Shown piece after piece: positions 1 to 11,258 of a stretch of DNA of 38,972 bases. The DNA lies in contig NZ_PVSN01000067.1 in assembly GCF_004766315.1 (NCBI RefSeq), forward strand, positions 1 to 38,972, given 5' to 3'. The notes beneath the pieces are model-generated. The model searched no databases. It was given only the letters and a program-made list of their open reading frames with translations, and was not told the DNA's origin. The DNA comes from Weissella confusa (GTDB lineage Bacteria; Bacillota; Bacilli; Lactobacillales; Lactobacillaceae). How positions within the stretch are numbered: the stretch's first letter is position 1; every line of letters starts with the position of its first letter. Both the position numbers and the translations under genes were made by a program.

Positions 1-79
<79 letters not shown>

Positions 80-160
80 AAGTTTGAGTATAACTCAATT
101 TTTGTTGTTTAACAGAAGTTAAACGAATTTACTAGCGAATTGACTTCGCAAATGTTTTTG

Positions 161-179
161 CATCAAGCTTAGCTTGATG
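161..179 (-). other. Stem-loop in the rRNA leader
   Basis: CATCAAGCT and AGCTTGATG form a nine-base perfect inverted repeat around one base, inside the leader between the rrn promoters and 16S. No U tract follows on the minus strand, so it is not a terminator. It may belong to the RNase III processing stem; that role is inferred. Confidence 0.4.
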
Positions 180-208
180 ACCCTACACATTTGTTTCATC
201 GAAACGAT

Positions 209-222
209 ATTCAGTTTTCAAT
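209..222 (-). promoter_or_regulatory. boxA-like antitermination element of the rRNA leader
   Basis: The minus strand reads TTGAAAACTGAATA in the transcribed leader downstream of both rrn promoters. This resembles the boxA element that recruits the NusB/S10 antitermination complex in Firmicute rRNA leaders. Identification rests on sequence resemblance and position. Confidence 0.5.
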
Positions 223-253
223 GACCTACGTCGTCGCCCTGACGACTTAATCT

Positions 254-282
254 ATAATACAGAAGTCATAATCAATTGTCAA
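254..282 (-). promoter_or_regulatory. rRNA operon promoter P2
   Basis: TTGACA (282 to 277) and TATTAT (259 to 254) are separated by exactly 17 bases on the minus strand. Transcription would start near 247, about 168 bases before the 16S 5' end. Confidence 0.75.
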
Positions 283-348
283 CAACTAATTTCACTTTCT
301 GTTCACATGTTGTTCACATGCGTCGTACCTGTTATTTGGTACTTGAAT

Positions 349-377
349 AATATACCCCTAAATGGAATGTTCGTCAA
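349..377 (-). promoter_or_regulatory. rRNA operon promoter P1
   Basis: TTGACG (377 to 372) and TATATT (354 to 349) with a 17-base spacer, about 95 bases upstream of P2. Tandem P1/P2 promoters are usual for Firmicute rRNA operons. Confidence 0.65.
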
Positions 378-413
378 CTGCTAAGATTTACAAATATTTT
401 CCGAACAATACAA

Positions 414-441
414 AAAGGACTCCCATCGCTGAGAGTCCTTT
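414..441 (-). terminator. Intrinsic terminator of polC
   Basis: AAAGGACTC and GAGTCCTTT (minus strand) form a nine-base stem followed by TTTTTG. It lies just after the polC stop and separates polC from the rRNA promoters. Confidence 0.85.
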
Positions 442-469
442 GTTTTATATCTATATATAGTAACTTCTA

Positions 470-3400
470 TTAGAACAAAGCTAGTTGGTTTTCATCCGGC
501 ATCCCCGCAAGCACGCCGTTTTCATCAAGATAATCCATCAATGTCTTAGAAACACCACCACGTTGGGCAAGGTCTTCCTTTGACAAGAATTCACGTTCCG
601 CACGCGCAGCAATGATGCGCTTGGCAACGTTATCTCCCAAACCAGGCACAGCGTTAAACGGTGCAATCAATGTATCACCATCCAACAACCACTGTTCAGA
701 ATCAGACTTATAAAGATCAACCATGCTGAACTTGATGCCACGTTCCAGAGCTTCATTTGCCAACTCTAGTACAGTCATCAAATCCTTGTCCTTGGCAGAT
801 GCTTCATTTCCCATCTTACGAATCTCTTGGATACGGGCCTTTGTCGTGTTCAAACCACGTGACATTGCCACAATATCAAAGTTACTTGCACGCACTGAGA
901 AGTACGCTGCGTAGTACAACGTTGGGAAGTACACCTTAAAGTAGGCAATGCGCAACGCCATCAAGACATAGGCTGCCGCGTGGGCACGCGGGAACATATA
1001 CTTAATCTTCAAACCAGATTCGATATACCATTCCGGCACACCCGCGGCACGCATTTCGGCTTGGTACTCATCCGAGATACCCTTACCCTTACGCACCTTT
1101 TCCATGATTTGGAATGATGATTCGGGTTGTACCCCATAGTTAATCAAGTCGGTCATGATCTTGTCACGCGTTCCGATAACAGTACCGATTGTCGCCACAC
1201 CACGTTGAATCAACTCATCGGCGTTACCACGCCACACGTCAGTACCGTGAGACAGACCAGAAATCTGTAGCAGTTCTGAGTAATTCTTCGGGTGCGTCTC
1301 TTCCAACATACCACGAACGAAGGCCGTACCAAATTCCGGCACACCCAGCGTTCCCGTCTTAGAGAAGATTTGTTCTTCTTCAACACCCAATGACTCTGGT
1401 GATGAGAACAAGCTCATCACACCCGGGTCATTCATCGGAATGGTTTGTGGGTCGATACCCGACATATCCTGTAGAGCACGAATCATCGTGGGATCATCGT
1501 GTCCCAGGATATCCATCTTCAGGATATTATCGTGGATTGAGTGGAAATCAAAGTGTGTTGTACGCCAAGTAGCCGACAAATCATCAGCCGGGAACTGAAT
1601 TGGCGTAAAGTCATAGATTTCCATATCGTCCGGCACGATCAAGATACCGGCCGGGTGCTGTCCAGTCGTACGCTTAACACCGGTTGCACCCATTGCCAAA
1701 CGTTCAATCTCTGCACCACGGAAACTACTATCGTGGTCACGCTCATATGCCTTCACGTATCCGAACGCTGTCTTATCAGCAACGGTCGCAATTGTTCCAG
1801 CACGGAACACGTTGTTCTCACCAAACAGTGACTTCATGTAATTGTGGGCAAATGGCTGATAGTCACCCGAGAAATTCAAATCGATATCGGGAACCTTGTT
1901 TCCCTTAAATCCCAAGAAAGTCTCAAACGGAATGTTGTGGCCATCCCCAATCAGCTTCGTTCCATCAACTGGGCTGAGCTTTTCAGGCAAGTCATAACCA
2001 GATTCATATTCACGTGGGTCAACGAATTCAACATAGTCACCACTCTCACTACGATAGTGCGGTGGCAACGCGTTAACTTCCGTAATACCCGCTAGCAAGG
2101 CAATCAATGATGATCCAACAGAACCACGTGATCCAACCAGGTACCCATCCTTATTAGACTTCGCCACCAAACGTTGGGCAACCAAGTAAATAACCGAGAA
2201 TCCATTGGAAATGATTGAACGTAGCTCCTGCTCAATACGCGCCTCAATAATTTCAGGTAGTGGATTACCATACATACGATAAGCCGTTGCATATGACTTT
2301 TCACGAATTTCATCGTCAGCCGTTGGCATGTTAGGTGGATAGTTTCCACCCTTAATTGCCTCAACCTCATCAATCATATCGGCAACAACGTGCGTATTAT
2401 CAATGACCAACTTCTTAGCTAGGTCTTCACCCATCCAAGCAAAGTCATCCAACAATTCTTGGGTCGTACGGAAATGCATATCCGGCAAACTATAACGGTT
2501 CAACGGATTAGCACCACCTTGTGAGCTGATCAAAATCTTACGATAGATCGCATCCTCAGGGTTGAGATAGTGCACATCCCCAGTGACAACAACTGGCTTA
2601 CCCAATTCATCACCAATTTTCACAGCTTGCATCATCAAATCACGCAAACGGGCTTCGTCTTGAATCAATTCACCTTCCAAAGCTGGCACATAATTAGCTG
2701 ATGGTTGAATTTCGATGTAATCGTAGTATTCTGCCTTAGCCTTAGCTGCAGCATATCCCTTTTGCATCAACGCTTCCCAGAACTCACCAGTACTATCACC
2801 AGTTCCAAGTAGCAATCCTTCACGGTACTTGTTCAACAAAGAACGCGGTACACGTGGTACACGCTGCAAGTACTTCGTGTTTGATTCAGAAATCATCTTA
2901 TAAAGGTTCTTAACACCTTCTTGCTTTTGCACCAACACAACCGCGTGATTAGGACGTCCGTGCTTCCATGCATCGTTGTCCATCATGTGGTCATTCAATT
3001 GGTCAGCATACTCGATGCCATACTCTTCACGTGCTTGCTCCAAGAACACACGGTTCAAATGACCCGTTGTCTCAGAGTCAAAGATGGCACGGTGGTGTTG
3101 CTCCAGCACAATACCAAAGTGCTTAGCCAACGTGTTCAAACGGTATGAACGCATGTTTGGGTATAGGAAGCGGGCCAAAATCAACGTATCGATAACCGGG
3201 TTCGAGATTGGGTCTAACCCGTGACGGGCATAACCTTCTTGCATGAATCCCATGTCAAATGTCACGTTGTGTCCAACCAGAATGGCATCCCCGTAGAACT
3301 CACGGAATTCTTCAAAGACCTGCTTTTCTGATTTAGAACCACGCACCATGTCATCCGTGATTGATGTCAAATCAACCGTGGTTTGACTTAGTGGGAAGCC

Positions 3401-4792
3401 AGGGTCGATAAATTCTGAGAATTCAGCAACCACGTTTCCCTTAACCATACGGACGGCTGACAATTCAATTACCCGATCATAGGCAGCTGAAAGACCAGTC
3501 GTCTCGACGTCGAATACCACAAATTCAGCTTCATCAAGCTTGGTGTGATCTGGGTGGAAGATAATCGGCTCACCATCTTCAACCAAGTTAACCTCAACAC
3601 CGTAAATCATCTTGATATCATTCTTAGCAGCTGATGACGCTGCTTCAGGGAAACCTTGGGCGCCGGCCGTATCCGTAACGGCAATTGCATCCATGCCCCA
3701 CTTGGCAGCTTGCTTTACGTAGTCACCAATACCGTTAGTCGCATCCATCGTCGACATAACAGAGTGCGTGTGCAATTCAATGCGCTTCTTCTCACCTTCA
3801 TAAGGATCGATGCGTGGCGCGTGCTTAATCACTTCAATGTCGTAGGCCGTCATCGTCAAATCACGGACAAAGTCGTCTTGTTGAATTGGACCGCGCGCAC
3901 GAATCCACGTACCCGGCTTCAAATCAGCAAAGAACGCTTCATCATTTTCATCACGTGAGAACTTCTTCAAGATAAATGAACTCGTGTAGTCCGTCACCTT
4001 CATCGTCAACAATTGACGTTCAGACTTCAAAACACGGACTTCGGCATCAAAGACATACCCTTCGACGATAACAGAACGTTCTTCAGTCTCGATATCAGCC
4101 ATCTTGGTGATTTCAGAATCAGCAGCAATCTTGCGACCAAGCGTACCTGGCGCACCATTCCCGCCACCACCATTACGTGGCGCAGATTGACGTTGCTTGG
4201 CTGCTTGTTCGATTTGCACCTTGGCCATTTCAGCCAATTGTTGATCCTGCGCAGCACGTTGCGCCATGACTTGCGCGTGTGATTCAGCAGCCAATTGTTC
4301 ATCAACTTGGATGTTAAATGGTAATTGATAACCAACCCCAAGCTTCTTGTAGGTGTTTTCAATAATTGGCAATCCAGTTTGACGGGCGTAGTTCGCCCAA
4401 ACTGCTGTATCAAACGTCAAACGCAATTGGTTGTCAGCAATTTGTGGCAACACATGGGCAAATGCCTGACGGAAGGCACCCGGTTCATTTTGATGTTGTT
4501 GCAACACCCATGTCCAATAATCAACGATTTGTTGGGCATCTGGCTGGGTTGCTAGATGCAATTGGTAAGTGGTCTGAGCAATATTGGCAAAAGCCGTTTG
4601 CATACGTGCTACCAAAGCAGCCATATCTTGCACTGGTGGTAGCGCAGGCATTTCCAAGTGGAATTGCCAAACCTTAGACTGTTTGTGCACGGCTAGCTTG
4701 GTCAATGCCGTTTGCTGCAAACTAGCAGGGACTTCCTCATATTGCAATTGTTGCAATAGCGTTTGGAATTGTTCTTGTGCGGTCAACGCCAT
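470..4792 (-). CDS. polC: DNA polymerase III alpha subunit, PolC type
   Basis: Replicative DNA polymerase with built-in proofreading, the essential leading-strand enzyme of low-GC Firmicutes. The 1440-residue length is normal for PolC. Visible order: N-terminal domain, OB fold near residue 245 ([12 protein letters not shown]), the first part of the PHP domain (IELHTHS, about 338), an inserted DnaQ-like 3'-5' exonuclease beginning with DVETTGL near 426, the rest of PHP ([12 protein letters not shown], about 734), then the C-family polymerase core with [11 protein letters not shown] near 969. The exonuclease inserted within PHP is diagnostic of PolC as opposed to DnaE. The start ATG is preceded by AGAAGGGAG. 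In Bacillus polC follows proS directly; here an extra small transcription unit lies between them, so polC needs its own promoter. Confidence 0.98.
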   Translation of the reverse strand: MALTAQEQFQTLLQQLQYEEVPASLQQTALTKLAVHKQSKVWQFHLEMPALPPVQDMAALVARMQTAFANIAQTTYQLHLATQPDAQQIVDYWTWVLQQHQNEPGAFRQAFAHVLPQIADNQLRLTFDTAVWANYARQTGLPIIENTYKKLGVGYQLPFNIQVDEQLAAESHAQVMAQRAAQDQQLAEMAKVQIEQAAKQRQSAPRNGGGGNGAPGTLGRKIAADSEITKMADIETEERSVIVEGYVFDAEVRVLKSERQLLTMKVTDYTSSFILKKFSRDENDEAFFADLKPGTWIRARGPIQQDDFVRDLTMTAYDIEVIKHAPRIDPYEGEKKRIELHTHSVMSTMDATNGIGDYVKQAAKWGMDAIAVTDTAGAQGFPEAASSAAKNDIKMIYGVEVNLVEDGEPIIFHPDHTKLDEAEFVVFDVETTGLSAAYDRVIELSAVRMVKGNVVAEFSEFIDPGFPLSQTTVDLTSITDDMVRGSKSEKQVFEEFREFYGDAILVGHNVTFDMGFMQEGYARHGLDPISNPVIDTLILARFLYPNMRSYRLNTLAKHFGIVLEQHHRAIFDSETTGHLNRVFLEQAREEYGIEYADQLNDHMMDNDAWKHGRPNHAVVLVQKQEGVKNLYKMISESNTKYLQRVPRVPRSLLNKYREGLLLGTGDSTGEFWEALMQKGYAAAKAKAEYYDYIEIQPSANYVPALEGELIQDEARLRDLMMQAVKIGDELGKPVVVTGDVHYLNPEDAIYRKILISSQGGANPLNRYSLPDMHFRTTQELLDDFAWMGEDLAKKLVIDNTHVVADMIDEVEAIKGGNYPPNMPTADDEIREKSYATAYRMYGNPLPEIIEARIEQELRSIISNGFSVIYLVAQRLVAKSNKDGYLVGSRGSVGSSLIALLAGITEVNALPPHYRSESGDYVEFVDPREYESGYDLPEKLSPVDGTKLIGDGHNIPFETFLGFKGNKVPDIDLNFSGDYQPFAHNYMKSLFGENNVFRAGTIATVADKTAFGYVKAYERDHDSSFRGAEIERLAMGATGVKRTTGQHPAGILIVPDDMEIYDFTPIQFPADDLSATWRTTHFDFHSIHDNILKMDILGHDDPTMIRALQDMSGIDPQTIPMNDPGVMSLFSSPESLGVEEEQIFSKTGTLGVPEFGTAFVRGMLEETHPKNYSELLQISGLSHGTDVWRGNADELIQRGVATIGTVIGTRDKIMTDLINYGVQPESSFQIMEKVRKGKGISDEYQAEMRAAGVPEWYIESGLKIKYMFPRAHAAAYVLMALRIAYFKVYFPTLYYAAYFSVRASNFDIVAMSRGLNTTKARIQEIRKMGNEASAKDKDLMTVLELANEALERGIKFSMVDLYKSDSEQWLLDGDTLIAPFNAVPGLGDNVAKRIIAARAEREFLSKEDLAQRGGVSKTLMDYLDENGVLAGMPDENQLALF

Positions 4793-4831
4793 GTTAGGGG
4801 CTCCCTTCTCTCATTTTTCAATATGCGTTTA

Positions 4832-4837
4832 ATTATA
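4832..4837 (-). promoter_or_regulatory. Probable polC promoter (-10)
   Basis: A perfect TATAAT lies about 40 bases before the polC start, downstream of the terminator of the preceding small transcript. No good -35 is visible at 16-18 bases. Confidence 0.45.
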
Positions 4838-4883
4838 CCTTGTTCTAGTTACAACGACGTATCGAATTAACATACAAACAAAA

Positions 4884-4911
4884 AACGCCATCCAACTTAA
4901 TGGATAGCGTT
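4884..4911 (-). terminator. Intrinsic terminator of the small CRE-controlled transcript
   Basis: On the minus strand AACGCTATCCA pairs fully with TGGATGGCGTT (one G-U pair), followed by TTTTTG. The plus strand would have a C-A mismatch and lacks a T tract, so the terminator acts on minus-strand transcription coming from about 5200. Confidence 0.8.
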
Positions 4912-5116
4912 TAGCGGATCAATCCGAACGGGCAATTCAGCGATCTATTCTTATGACATGTCACAGCATATCATAAATTTTAAGGAGTAGGTTTCAGGTT
5001 GGTTAGACCTGTAGGTTATGAGTAGTATTTATGGGTTGTCGAATGAATATCACTGTATCCCTTATCGACATTCTTAATATTACGCACGCAAACTTAAACT
5101 AATAATAAACCAGCAT

Positions 5117-5179
5117 TTAGAAATGGGTAAATGCCAATACAGTTAGCACAGCAATGACGGCCCACAAAAACTTGCGCAT
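5117..5179 (-). CDS. 20-residue hydrophobic peptide
   Basis: ATG is preceded by a near-ideal AAGGAGG with 7-8 bases spacing. The product begins MRKFLW, continues with a hydrophobic run (AVIAVLTVLAF) and ends THF before TAA. It would form one short membrane helix with a positively charged N-terminus. It is too short to match to a family by eye. It is the only ORF with a ribosome binding site in this terminator-bounded unit, which lies downstream of a CRE site. Possible roles are a membrane-acting small protein, a type I toxin-like peptide, or a regulatory peptide encoded by a dual-function RNA; none is shown. Confidence 0.6.
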   Translation of the reverse strand: MRKFLWAVIAVLTVLAFTHF

Positions 5180-5243
5180 ACGGTCGTCCTCCTTCACTTA
5201 TCTTTGATACTTACTAGTATTGCACGAAAATGTGTCTATTTTA

Positions 5244-5257
5244 TGAAAGCGTTATCA
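5244..5257 (+). promoter_or_regulatory. CRE site (CcpA operator), perfect match
   Basis: TGAAAGCGTTATCA matches the Gram-positive CRE consensus TGWNANCGNTNWCA at every defined position. It lies between the proS terminator and the 20-residue peptide gene, about 65-78 bases before its ATG and just upstream of a possible -35 (TAGACA, 5238 to 5233 on minus). The -10 is unclear, so activation versus repression cannot be decided. Confidence 0.75.
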
Positions 5258-5269
5258 ATCACAACCAAC

Positions 5270-5299
5270 AAAAAAGCTACCCGGCATTAACCAGGTAGC
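5270..5299 (-). terminator. Intrinsic terminator of proS
   Basis: Minus strand GCTACCTGG and CCGGGTAGC form a stem (one G-U pair) followed by TTTTTTG. It isolates proS from the downstream small transcript. Confidence 0.85.
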
Positions 5300-5316
5300 A
5301 TTCTAACTATCTTTAA

Positions 5317-7050
<1,734 letters not shown>

Positions 7051-7150
7051 TCATCCCTAATCTTGACGACATAACGTCACTAAAACTTCTTTTACTAGTT
7101 TACCACAGTTACCCAAGAACTACCCTACTCATTCGCACAAAGTATACAAA

Positions 7151-7174
7151 AAGGGATGCCGAGTCGGCATCCCT
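7151..7174 (-). terminator. Intrinsic terminator of rseP
   Basis: AAGGGATGCCGA pairs with TCGGCATCCCTT, a perfect 12-base arm pair, followed by TTTTTG on the minus strand. Confidence 0.9.
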
Positions 7175-7181
7175 TCCTCAC

Positions 7182-8441
7182 TTACTTAAAAAAATAACGC
7201 AAAATATCGTTTCCAGTAACCGCCACCATCAACAGTACCAAGAACAAAACACCAGCCAGTGTGACCGTTGTTTCAATCTTTTCAGGTACCGGACGACGGA
7301 TGACTGCTTCAGCTGCATTCAACAACAACTTACCGCCATCCAAACCTGGGATTGGTAGCAAGTTCATCATGCCCAAGTTAACTGACAACCACGCTGCAAA
7401 TGACACAATTGCCAAGAACCCATATGAACTAACTTGTTCCGTATTCTTGTAAATGGCAACCGGTCCACCTAACTTATTCAGTGAGAATCCTTGCACCAAG
7501 TTCTGAATCGCGCGGAAAATCTGCGTCATCGCTTGTCCTGTAGCTCGGAAAGCATACGCCACACGTGGTCCGACCGCCTTGGTTGTGGTTGGTGTCACCC
7601 CGATTTGACCAATCGTCATACCACCATTCTTAACCGACTTAGGCGTCACCTTCGTGGTCAATTGCTTACCATCACGTTCGTACACTACTGTCGTCTTCTT
7701 ACCTGGCAATGCTTGAATCGTATCTTGCGTCTTTTGCCAAGAAGTCATTTTAACACCGGCGATTTCTTCAATCGTGTCGCCCTTTTTCAAGCCAGCACTC
7801 GCTGCTGGTGAATCTTGCGCGATTGATTGCAACGTTGTCGTTGTCACGCCAGGCATTGCAAATGCCAAACCAAGGAACAACACTAACGTCAAGATGAAAT
7901 TGTTCATCGGACCAGCAAAGTTAATCAAAGCACGTTGCCACAACTTAGCTGATTCAATGTGCGTATCACGTGGTGCGACTAGGACTTCGGTACCGTCAGC
8001 TTCAATCACTGACGCATCGTGATCAACAGCCAACTTAACCAACGTTGACTCATCCCCATCCCAGTATCCTTCAATAAACATGTCATCAACCAAGTCGATG
8101 CGGTTAACCGTCAAGGCACGGCCACCGACCAATTCAGTTTGTTCTGACAAATTCAAGCGCGTTACAACACCGCCCGTTTCAACAACGACGGCCGTCATAC
8201 CTGGGCGAATACTTTCTTCTTCGGCCTCCGCGCGTCCCGCCATACGAACATAACCACCAACCGGCAGGATACGAATCGTATAGGTCGTACCGTTGCGTCG
8301 CGTCTGTAGCAACTTGGGCCCCATCCCAATTGCAAACTCACGGACACGAACGCCGGACTTCTTCGCAAAATAAAAATGTCCAAATTCGTGCACGACCACT
8401 AACAGGCCGAACACCAAAATAAACGTAATAATTGTTGTCAT
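7182..8441 (-). CDS. rseP: RIP-type site-2 zinc metalloprotease (RseP/RasP)
   Basis: Intramembrane protease that cleaves membrane-bound anti-sigma factors and remnant signal peptides. The zinc motif HEFGH is at residues 18-22 inside the first membrane helix. A PDZ domain lies around 200-290 (SPAASAGLKKGDTIEEIAG), and the third zinc ligand is in NLLPIPGLDGG near 364-374. At 419 residues it is normal for Lactobacillales. GTGGAGAG precedes the ATG. It follows cdsA, the usual uppS-cdsA-rseP order, but a terminator after cdsA and another after rseP suggest partly separate transcripts. Confidence 0.96.
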   Translation of the reverse strand: MTTIITFILVFGLLVVVHEFGHFYFAKKSGVRVREFAIGMGPKLLQTRRNGTTYTIRILPVGGYVRMAGRAEAEEESIRPGMTAVVVETGGVVTRLNLSEQTELVGGRALTVNRIDLVDDMFIEGYWDGDESTLVKLAVDHDASVIEADGTEVLVAPRDTHIESAKLWQRALINFAGPMNNFILTLVLFLGLAFAMPGVTTTTLQSIAQDSPAASAGLKKGDTIEEIAGVKMTSWQKTQDTIQALPGKKTTVVYERDGKQLTTKVTPKSVKNGGMTIGQIGVTPTTTKAVGPRVAYAFRATGQAMTQIFRAIQNLVQGFSLNKLGGPVAIYKNTEQVSSYGFLAIVSFAAWLSVNLGMMNLLPIPGLDGGKLLLNAAEAVIRRPVPEKIETTVTLAGVLFLVLLMVAVTGNDILRYFFK

Positions 8442-8490
8442 CAGTTAAACTCTCCACGTGTTCCCATTATGATAGGCCTAGTATACAACA

Positions 8491-8525
8491 AAAGCCTGAA
8501 GGAAACTTTAATTTCCCCCAGGCTT
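8491..8525 (-). terminator. Intrinsic terminator after cdsA
   Basis: AAGCCTG and CAGGCTT on the minus strand enclose an inner GGAAA/TTTCC pairing and are followed by TTTG. The short T tract suggests partial read-through into rseP. Confidence 0.65.
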
Positions 8526-8539
8526 ACGAATCTTTTAGT

Positions 8540-9331
8540 TTAGTGGAACAAACCAATCAAGTACATCAATGGCAAAACAATCAACATTGAGTCAAAACGA
8601 TCCAAGATACCACCATGACCAGGCAAGACATTTCCTGAGTCCTTCACCTTGTAGAAACGCTTCAAACCAGATTCAATCAAATCACCGAATTGACCGGCTA
8701 CTGAAAGCACGATGCTGATGACAATCATAACTGGCCAGCTGTAGGCTTGTGGGAAGAAGTACGTGTAAACGGCTGCTGCAATTACCGCAACCACCGTTCC
8801 ACCAATTGAACCTTCCCAAGTCTTGTTTGGTGAAATCTTCGTTAGCTTGTGCTTACCAAGTTTGCGACCAATCATGTAAGCGCCTGAATCCGTCAACCAA
8901 ACAATCAAGAAGGCAAACATCAACGTATCCAAGCCAGTGTTACGTGCGGCCACCATCATGCCGAATCCCATACCAACGTACATCATCGTCAACGTGAATA
9001 CACCGGCATCCTCAAAGCTAAACTTGTTCTTAGCAATCACCGTGTGCAACAACATCAAGATAACAAAGATGTACAACAATGATGAGCGGTGCAAAACAAC
9101 TGGTGTTTGAATGGCATCCCACAAATTGACTGGTAACGTCATCACCAAAGCACCAATCATCGTCAAAATTGCTCCAAAATCAACCAACAACGTCTTGCGC
9201 ATCAAGACGACTTCGGCAGCTGCAATCACTGCAAGCACTGATGCTGCCACTTGAATCCAAATACCGCCAGCGTACAAAATTGGCAAGAAAATCGCCAATG
9301 CGACAATGGCCGTAATGACACGTGTCTTCAT
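8540..9331 (-). CDS. cdsA: Phosphatidate cytidylyltransferase
   Basis: Integral membrane enzyme making CDP-diacylglycerol from phosphatidate and CTP, the branch point for phosphatidylglycerol and cardiolipin. The 263 residues are mostly hydrophobic helices. The family signature is near the C-terminus: SGLKRFYKVKDSGNVLPGHG, then GILDRFDSM, holding the metal-binding acidic residues. It starts 15 bases after uppS, so the two are co-transcribed from the uppS promoter. Confidence 0.97.
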   Translation of the reverse strand: MKTRVITAIVALAIFLPILYAGGIWIQVAASVLAVIAAAEVVLMRKTLLVDFGAILTMIGALVMTLPVNLWDAIQTPVVLHRSSLLYIFVILMLLHTVIAKNKFSFEDAGVFTLTMMYVGMGFGMMVAARNTGLDTLMFAFLIVWLTDSGAYMIGRKLGKHKLTKISPNKTWEGSIGGTVVAVIAAAVYTYFFPQAYSWPVMIVISIVLSVAGQFGDLIESGLKRFYKVKDSGNVLPGHGGILDRFDSMLIVLPLMYLIGLFH

Positions 9332-9346
9332 AGTCCTAAACTTCCT

Positions 9347-10135
9347 CTATTTTTTATCACTTTTATTTTCTGCAATACCACCAAAACGACGATCGCGTGA
9401 TTGGTAGGTTGCGATGGCCCCTTCGAAAACAGATTGTGTCATCTCAGGCCAGTGCTCGTCAACAAAGGCGAATTCAGCGTATGCCAATTGCCACAACAAG
9501 AAATTAGACAAACGCATTTCGCCACTGGTACGAATTAGCAAATCTGGATCTGCATATTCGCCAAGTGGTGCCGTCATCATAGCGCCACTAATTGTTGCTT
9601 CATTAATTTCTTCAGGCTTAAGCTCGCCAGCCGCAACTTGTTCGGCCAACGTTTGCACACCCGTCACGATTTCAGCGCGACTACCATAATTCAAGGCAAA
9701 GTTCAAAACCATCCCCGTATTATTAGCAGTTTGCGCAATCGCATCATTAACGGCACGTTGCGTATCAGCAGGCAGTTGATCAATATACCCCATCACATTG
9801 ACACGGACATTGTTTTCAATCAGCTCAGGTACGAAGGTATCAAAAAACTTCCCTGGCAACTTCATCAAGAACCCGACTTCAGTCTCAGGACGCTTCCAAT
9901 TTTCAGTTGAAAATGCGTACAATGTCAGCACCTTAACACCCAAATCACTGGCTGCCTTGGTAATATCCTTAACCACTTCCATACCACGTTGGTGACCGGC
10001 TACACGAGGCAAGTTTTGTCGCTTAGCCCAGCGTCCGTTTCCATCCATAATAATCGCAATATGGTTAGGGATGCGTGTCTTATCTAATTGTGTCGTTGTT
10101 TCTGAATCGATGACTCGTCGCTTTTTGAAAAACAC
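9347..10135 (-). CDS. uppS: Isoprenyl transferase (undecaprenyl diphosphate synthase)
   Basis: cis-Prenyltransferase that builds the C55 lipid carrier for peptidoglycan and other wall polymers. IAIIMDGNGRWAKR includes the catalytic aspartate at about residue 31, and RTSGEMRLSNFLLWQLAYAEF near 205 is the second substrate-binding signature. The length of 262 is typical. The initiation codon is GTG (plus-strand cac at 10133-10135), preceded by GGCGGAGGAAACGTT. It is the first gene of the uppS-cdsA pair. Confidence 0.97.
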   Translation of the reverse strand: MFFKKRRVIDSETTTQLDKTRIPNHIAIIMDGNGRWAKRQNLPRVAGHQRGMEVVKDITKAASDLGVKVLTLYAFSTENWKRPETEVGFLMKLPGKFFDTFVPELIENNVRVNVMGYIDQLPADTQRAVNDAIAQTANNTGMVLNFALNYGSRAEIVTGVQTLAEQVAAGELKPEEINEATISGAMMTAPLGEYADPDLLIRTSGEMRLSNFLLWQLAYAEFAFVDEHWPEMTQSVFEGAIATYQSRDRRFGGIAENKSDKK

Positions 10136-10205
10136 AACGTTTCCTCCGCCTCTATAAATCTAAAATGCGCAACCAATAAGTTAGTTACGCATGTCAATCT
10201 TACCC

Positions 10206-10214
10206 ATTATAGCA
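10206..10214 (-). promoter_or_regulatory. uppS promoter, extended -10
   Basis: TGCTATAAT (TG-N-TATAAT) on the minus strand, with an expected start near 10199 and a 64-base leader before uppS. No convincing -35 is present, as is usual with an extended -10. Confidence 0.65.
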
Positions 10215-10256
10215 GTTTATCAGACTGCGTATAGGCTTTTAGTCCAACGATAACGC

Positions 10257-11108
10257 TTACTTAGTAAAAACTGACTCATCGTCATCATTAAACGCACCAC
10301 CCAACAAGGCTTCAATTGTATCCAAAACCCCGTTGTGATTATTGTCGTTTACGGCCAAATTATTAATACGAACCTTCATAAAGTCCTCGGCGTTTGGCAT
10401 AACAAATGGGTACTTCACGTAGCGAAGCATTTCCAAATCATTACCATTGTCACCGAAGGCCGCCATTTCTTCCGGCTTAATATTCCATTCCGCCGCTAGT
10501 TGTTCCAGGCCAGTACGCTTGTTAACCCCTGGCGCCAATATATCAACCGATCCGAATCCTGAACCCGTGGTGTGCAACTCTTCACCGAAGACATCGCGCA
10601 ATTGTTGTACGTGATGGTGCACATCAACGTCTTGGTCCCAAACTAATGAAAAGCGGAAAATACTATCTTCGACATCCATAAACTTTTCAACTTGGTGAAC
10701 CGTTGGATAGAACGTCTTAACAGCCGCAATCATTTCAGGCGTCGCATGGTTTGAAACATAGGCCCCATTCGTTCCTGACAAAATAATCAAATTATCCATG
10801 TGCGCATGTGTCTCAGCATTCCATTGCAAGACACGTGCAATTTGGTCAGGTGACAATGCTGATTCAGCCAACACTGTATTCTTGTGGGTAATCAACGCAC
10901 CATTATCTGACACATACGTAATGCGGTCAGGGTTAACCGGTTCAAAATAAGAACGCAGTTGCTTATATTGGTTACCGCTTGCTGCGACAAAGCGGATGCC
11001 ACGTTCGTCCATTTGATCTAACAATGCCTCCATTCGTGCATAGTCAAATGTGCGATCATCACGTAGCAATGTACCGTCCATATCGGTTGCAATTAACTTA
11101 ATCGTCAT
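10257..11108 (-). CDS. Cof-type HAD-IIB family phosphatase
   Basis: Haloacid-dehalogenase hydrolase of the Cof/YidA group, which dephosphorylates sugar phosphates and other small phosphorylated metabolites; the exact substrate cannot be told from sequence. HAD motif I is DMDGTLL with the nucleophile pair Asp9 and Asp11. The IIB cap occupies the middle, and motif IV is GDNGNDLEML near 217. The length of 283 fits. The start has GAAAGGGAAG upstream. It is divergent from the membrane protein at 11259 and has no clear terminator before uppS. Confidence 0.92.
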   Translation of the reverse strand: MTIKLIATDMDGTLLRDDRTFDYARMEALLDQMDERGIRFVAASGNQYKQLRSYFEPVNPDRITYVSDNGALITHKNTVLAESALSPDQIARVLQWNAETHAHMDNLIILSGTNGAYVSNHATPEMIAAVKTFYPTVHQVEKFMDVEDSIFRFSLVWDQDVDVHHHVQQLRDVFGEELHTTGSGFGSVDILAPGVNKRTGLEQLAAEWNIKPEEMAAFGDNGNDLEMLRYVKYPFVMPNAEDFMKVRINNLAVNDNNHNGVLDTIEALLGGAFNDDDESVFTK

Positions 11109-11155
11109 TGTTCTGCTTCCCTTTCACAATTAATTCACTCTTTTACCTAAAAGTC

Positions 11156-11164
11156 ATTATAACA
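11156..11164 (-). promoter_or_regulatory. Promoter of the Cof-type phosphatase, extended -10
   Basis: TGTTATAAT on the minus strand, about 45 bases before the phosphatase start. Confidence 0.6.
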
Positions 11165-11188
11165 AACTGTCCGAGACTGCGCCGAATT

Positions 11189-11197
11189 TGCTACAAT
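11189..11197 (+). promoter_or_regulatory. Promoter of the membrane protein gene at 11259, extended -10
   Basis: TGCTACAAT on the plus strand, about 60 bases before the ATG. It lies back to back with the phosphatase promoter. Confidence 0.55.
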
Positions 11198-11258
11198 TAT
11201 AAGGTTAGTTTAGTTAATTACATTTAAATGAAAAATATCATTAAAAAGGAGGCCGTTC

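Larger units (their letters stand above)
4884..5205 (-). ncRNA. Putative about 320-nt small transcript (dual-function sRNA candidate)
   Basis: A self-contained transcription unit lies between the proS terminator and polC: CRE operator, short 5' region, a 20-codon ORF, roughly 200 bases of 3' sequence without another credible ORF, and a strong terminator. The 3' part contains CTACTCCTTAAAA (minus, 4990 to 4978), which is complementary to a Shine-Dalgarno sequence and could pair with mRNA start regions. The layout recalls Bacillus SR1, a CcpA/CcpN-controlled RNA that also encodes a small peptide, but I see no sequence relationship. The 5' end is estimated. Confidence 0.5.

Noticed and set aside
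10245-10258. CRE-like site upstream of uppS (AGTAAGCGTTATCG on the minus strand)
   Set aside because: It shares AAGCGTTATC with the perfect CRE but mismatches both outer positions and overlaps the stop codon of the neighbouring gene.
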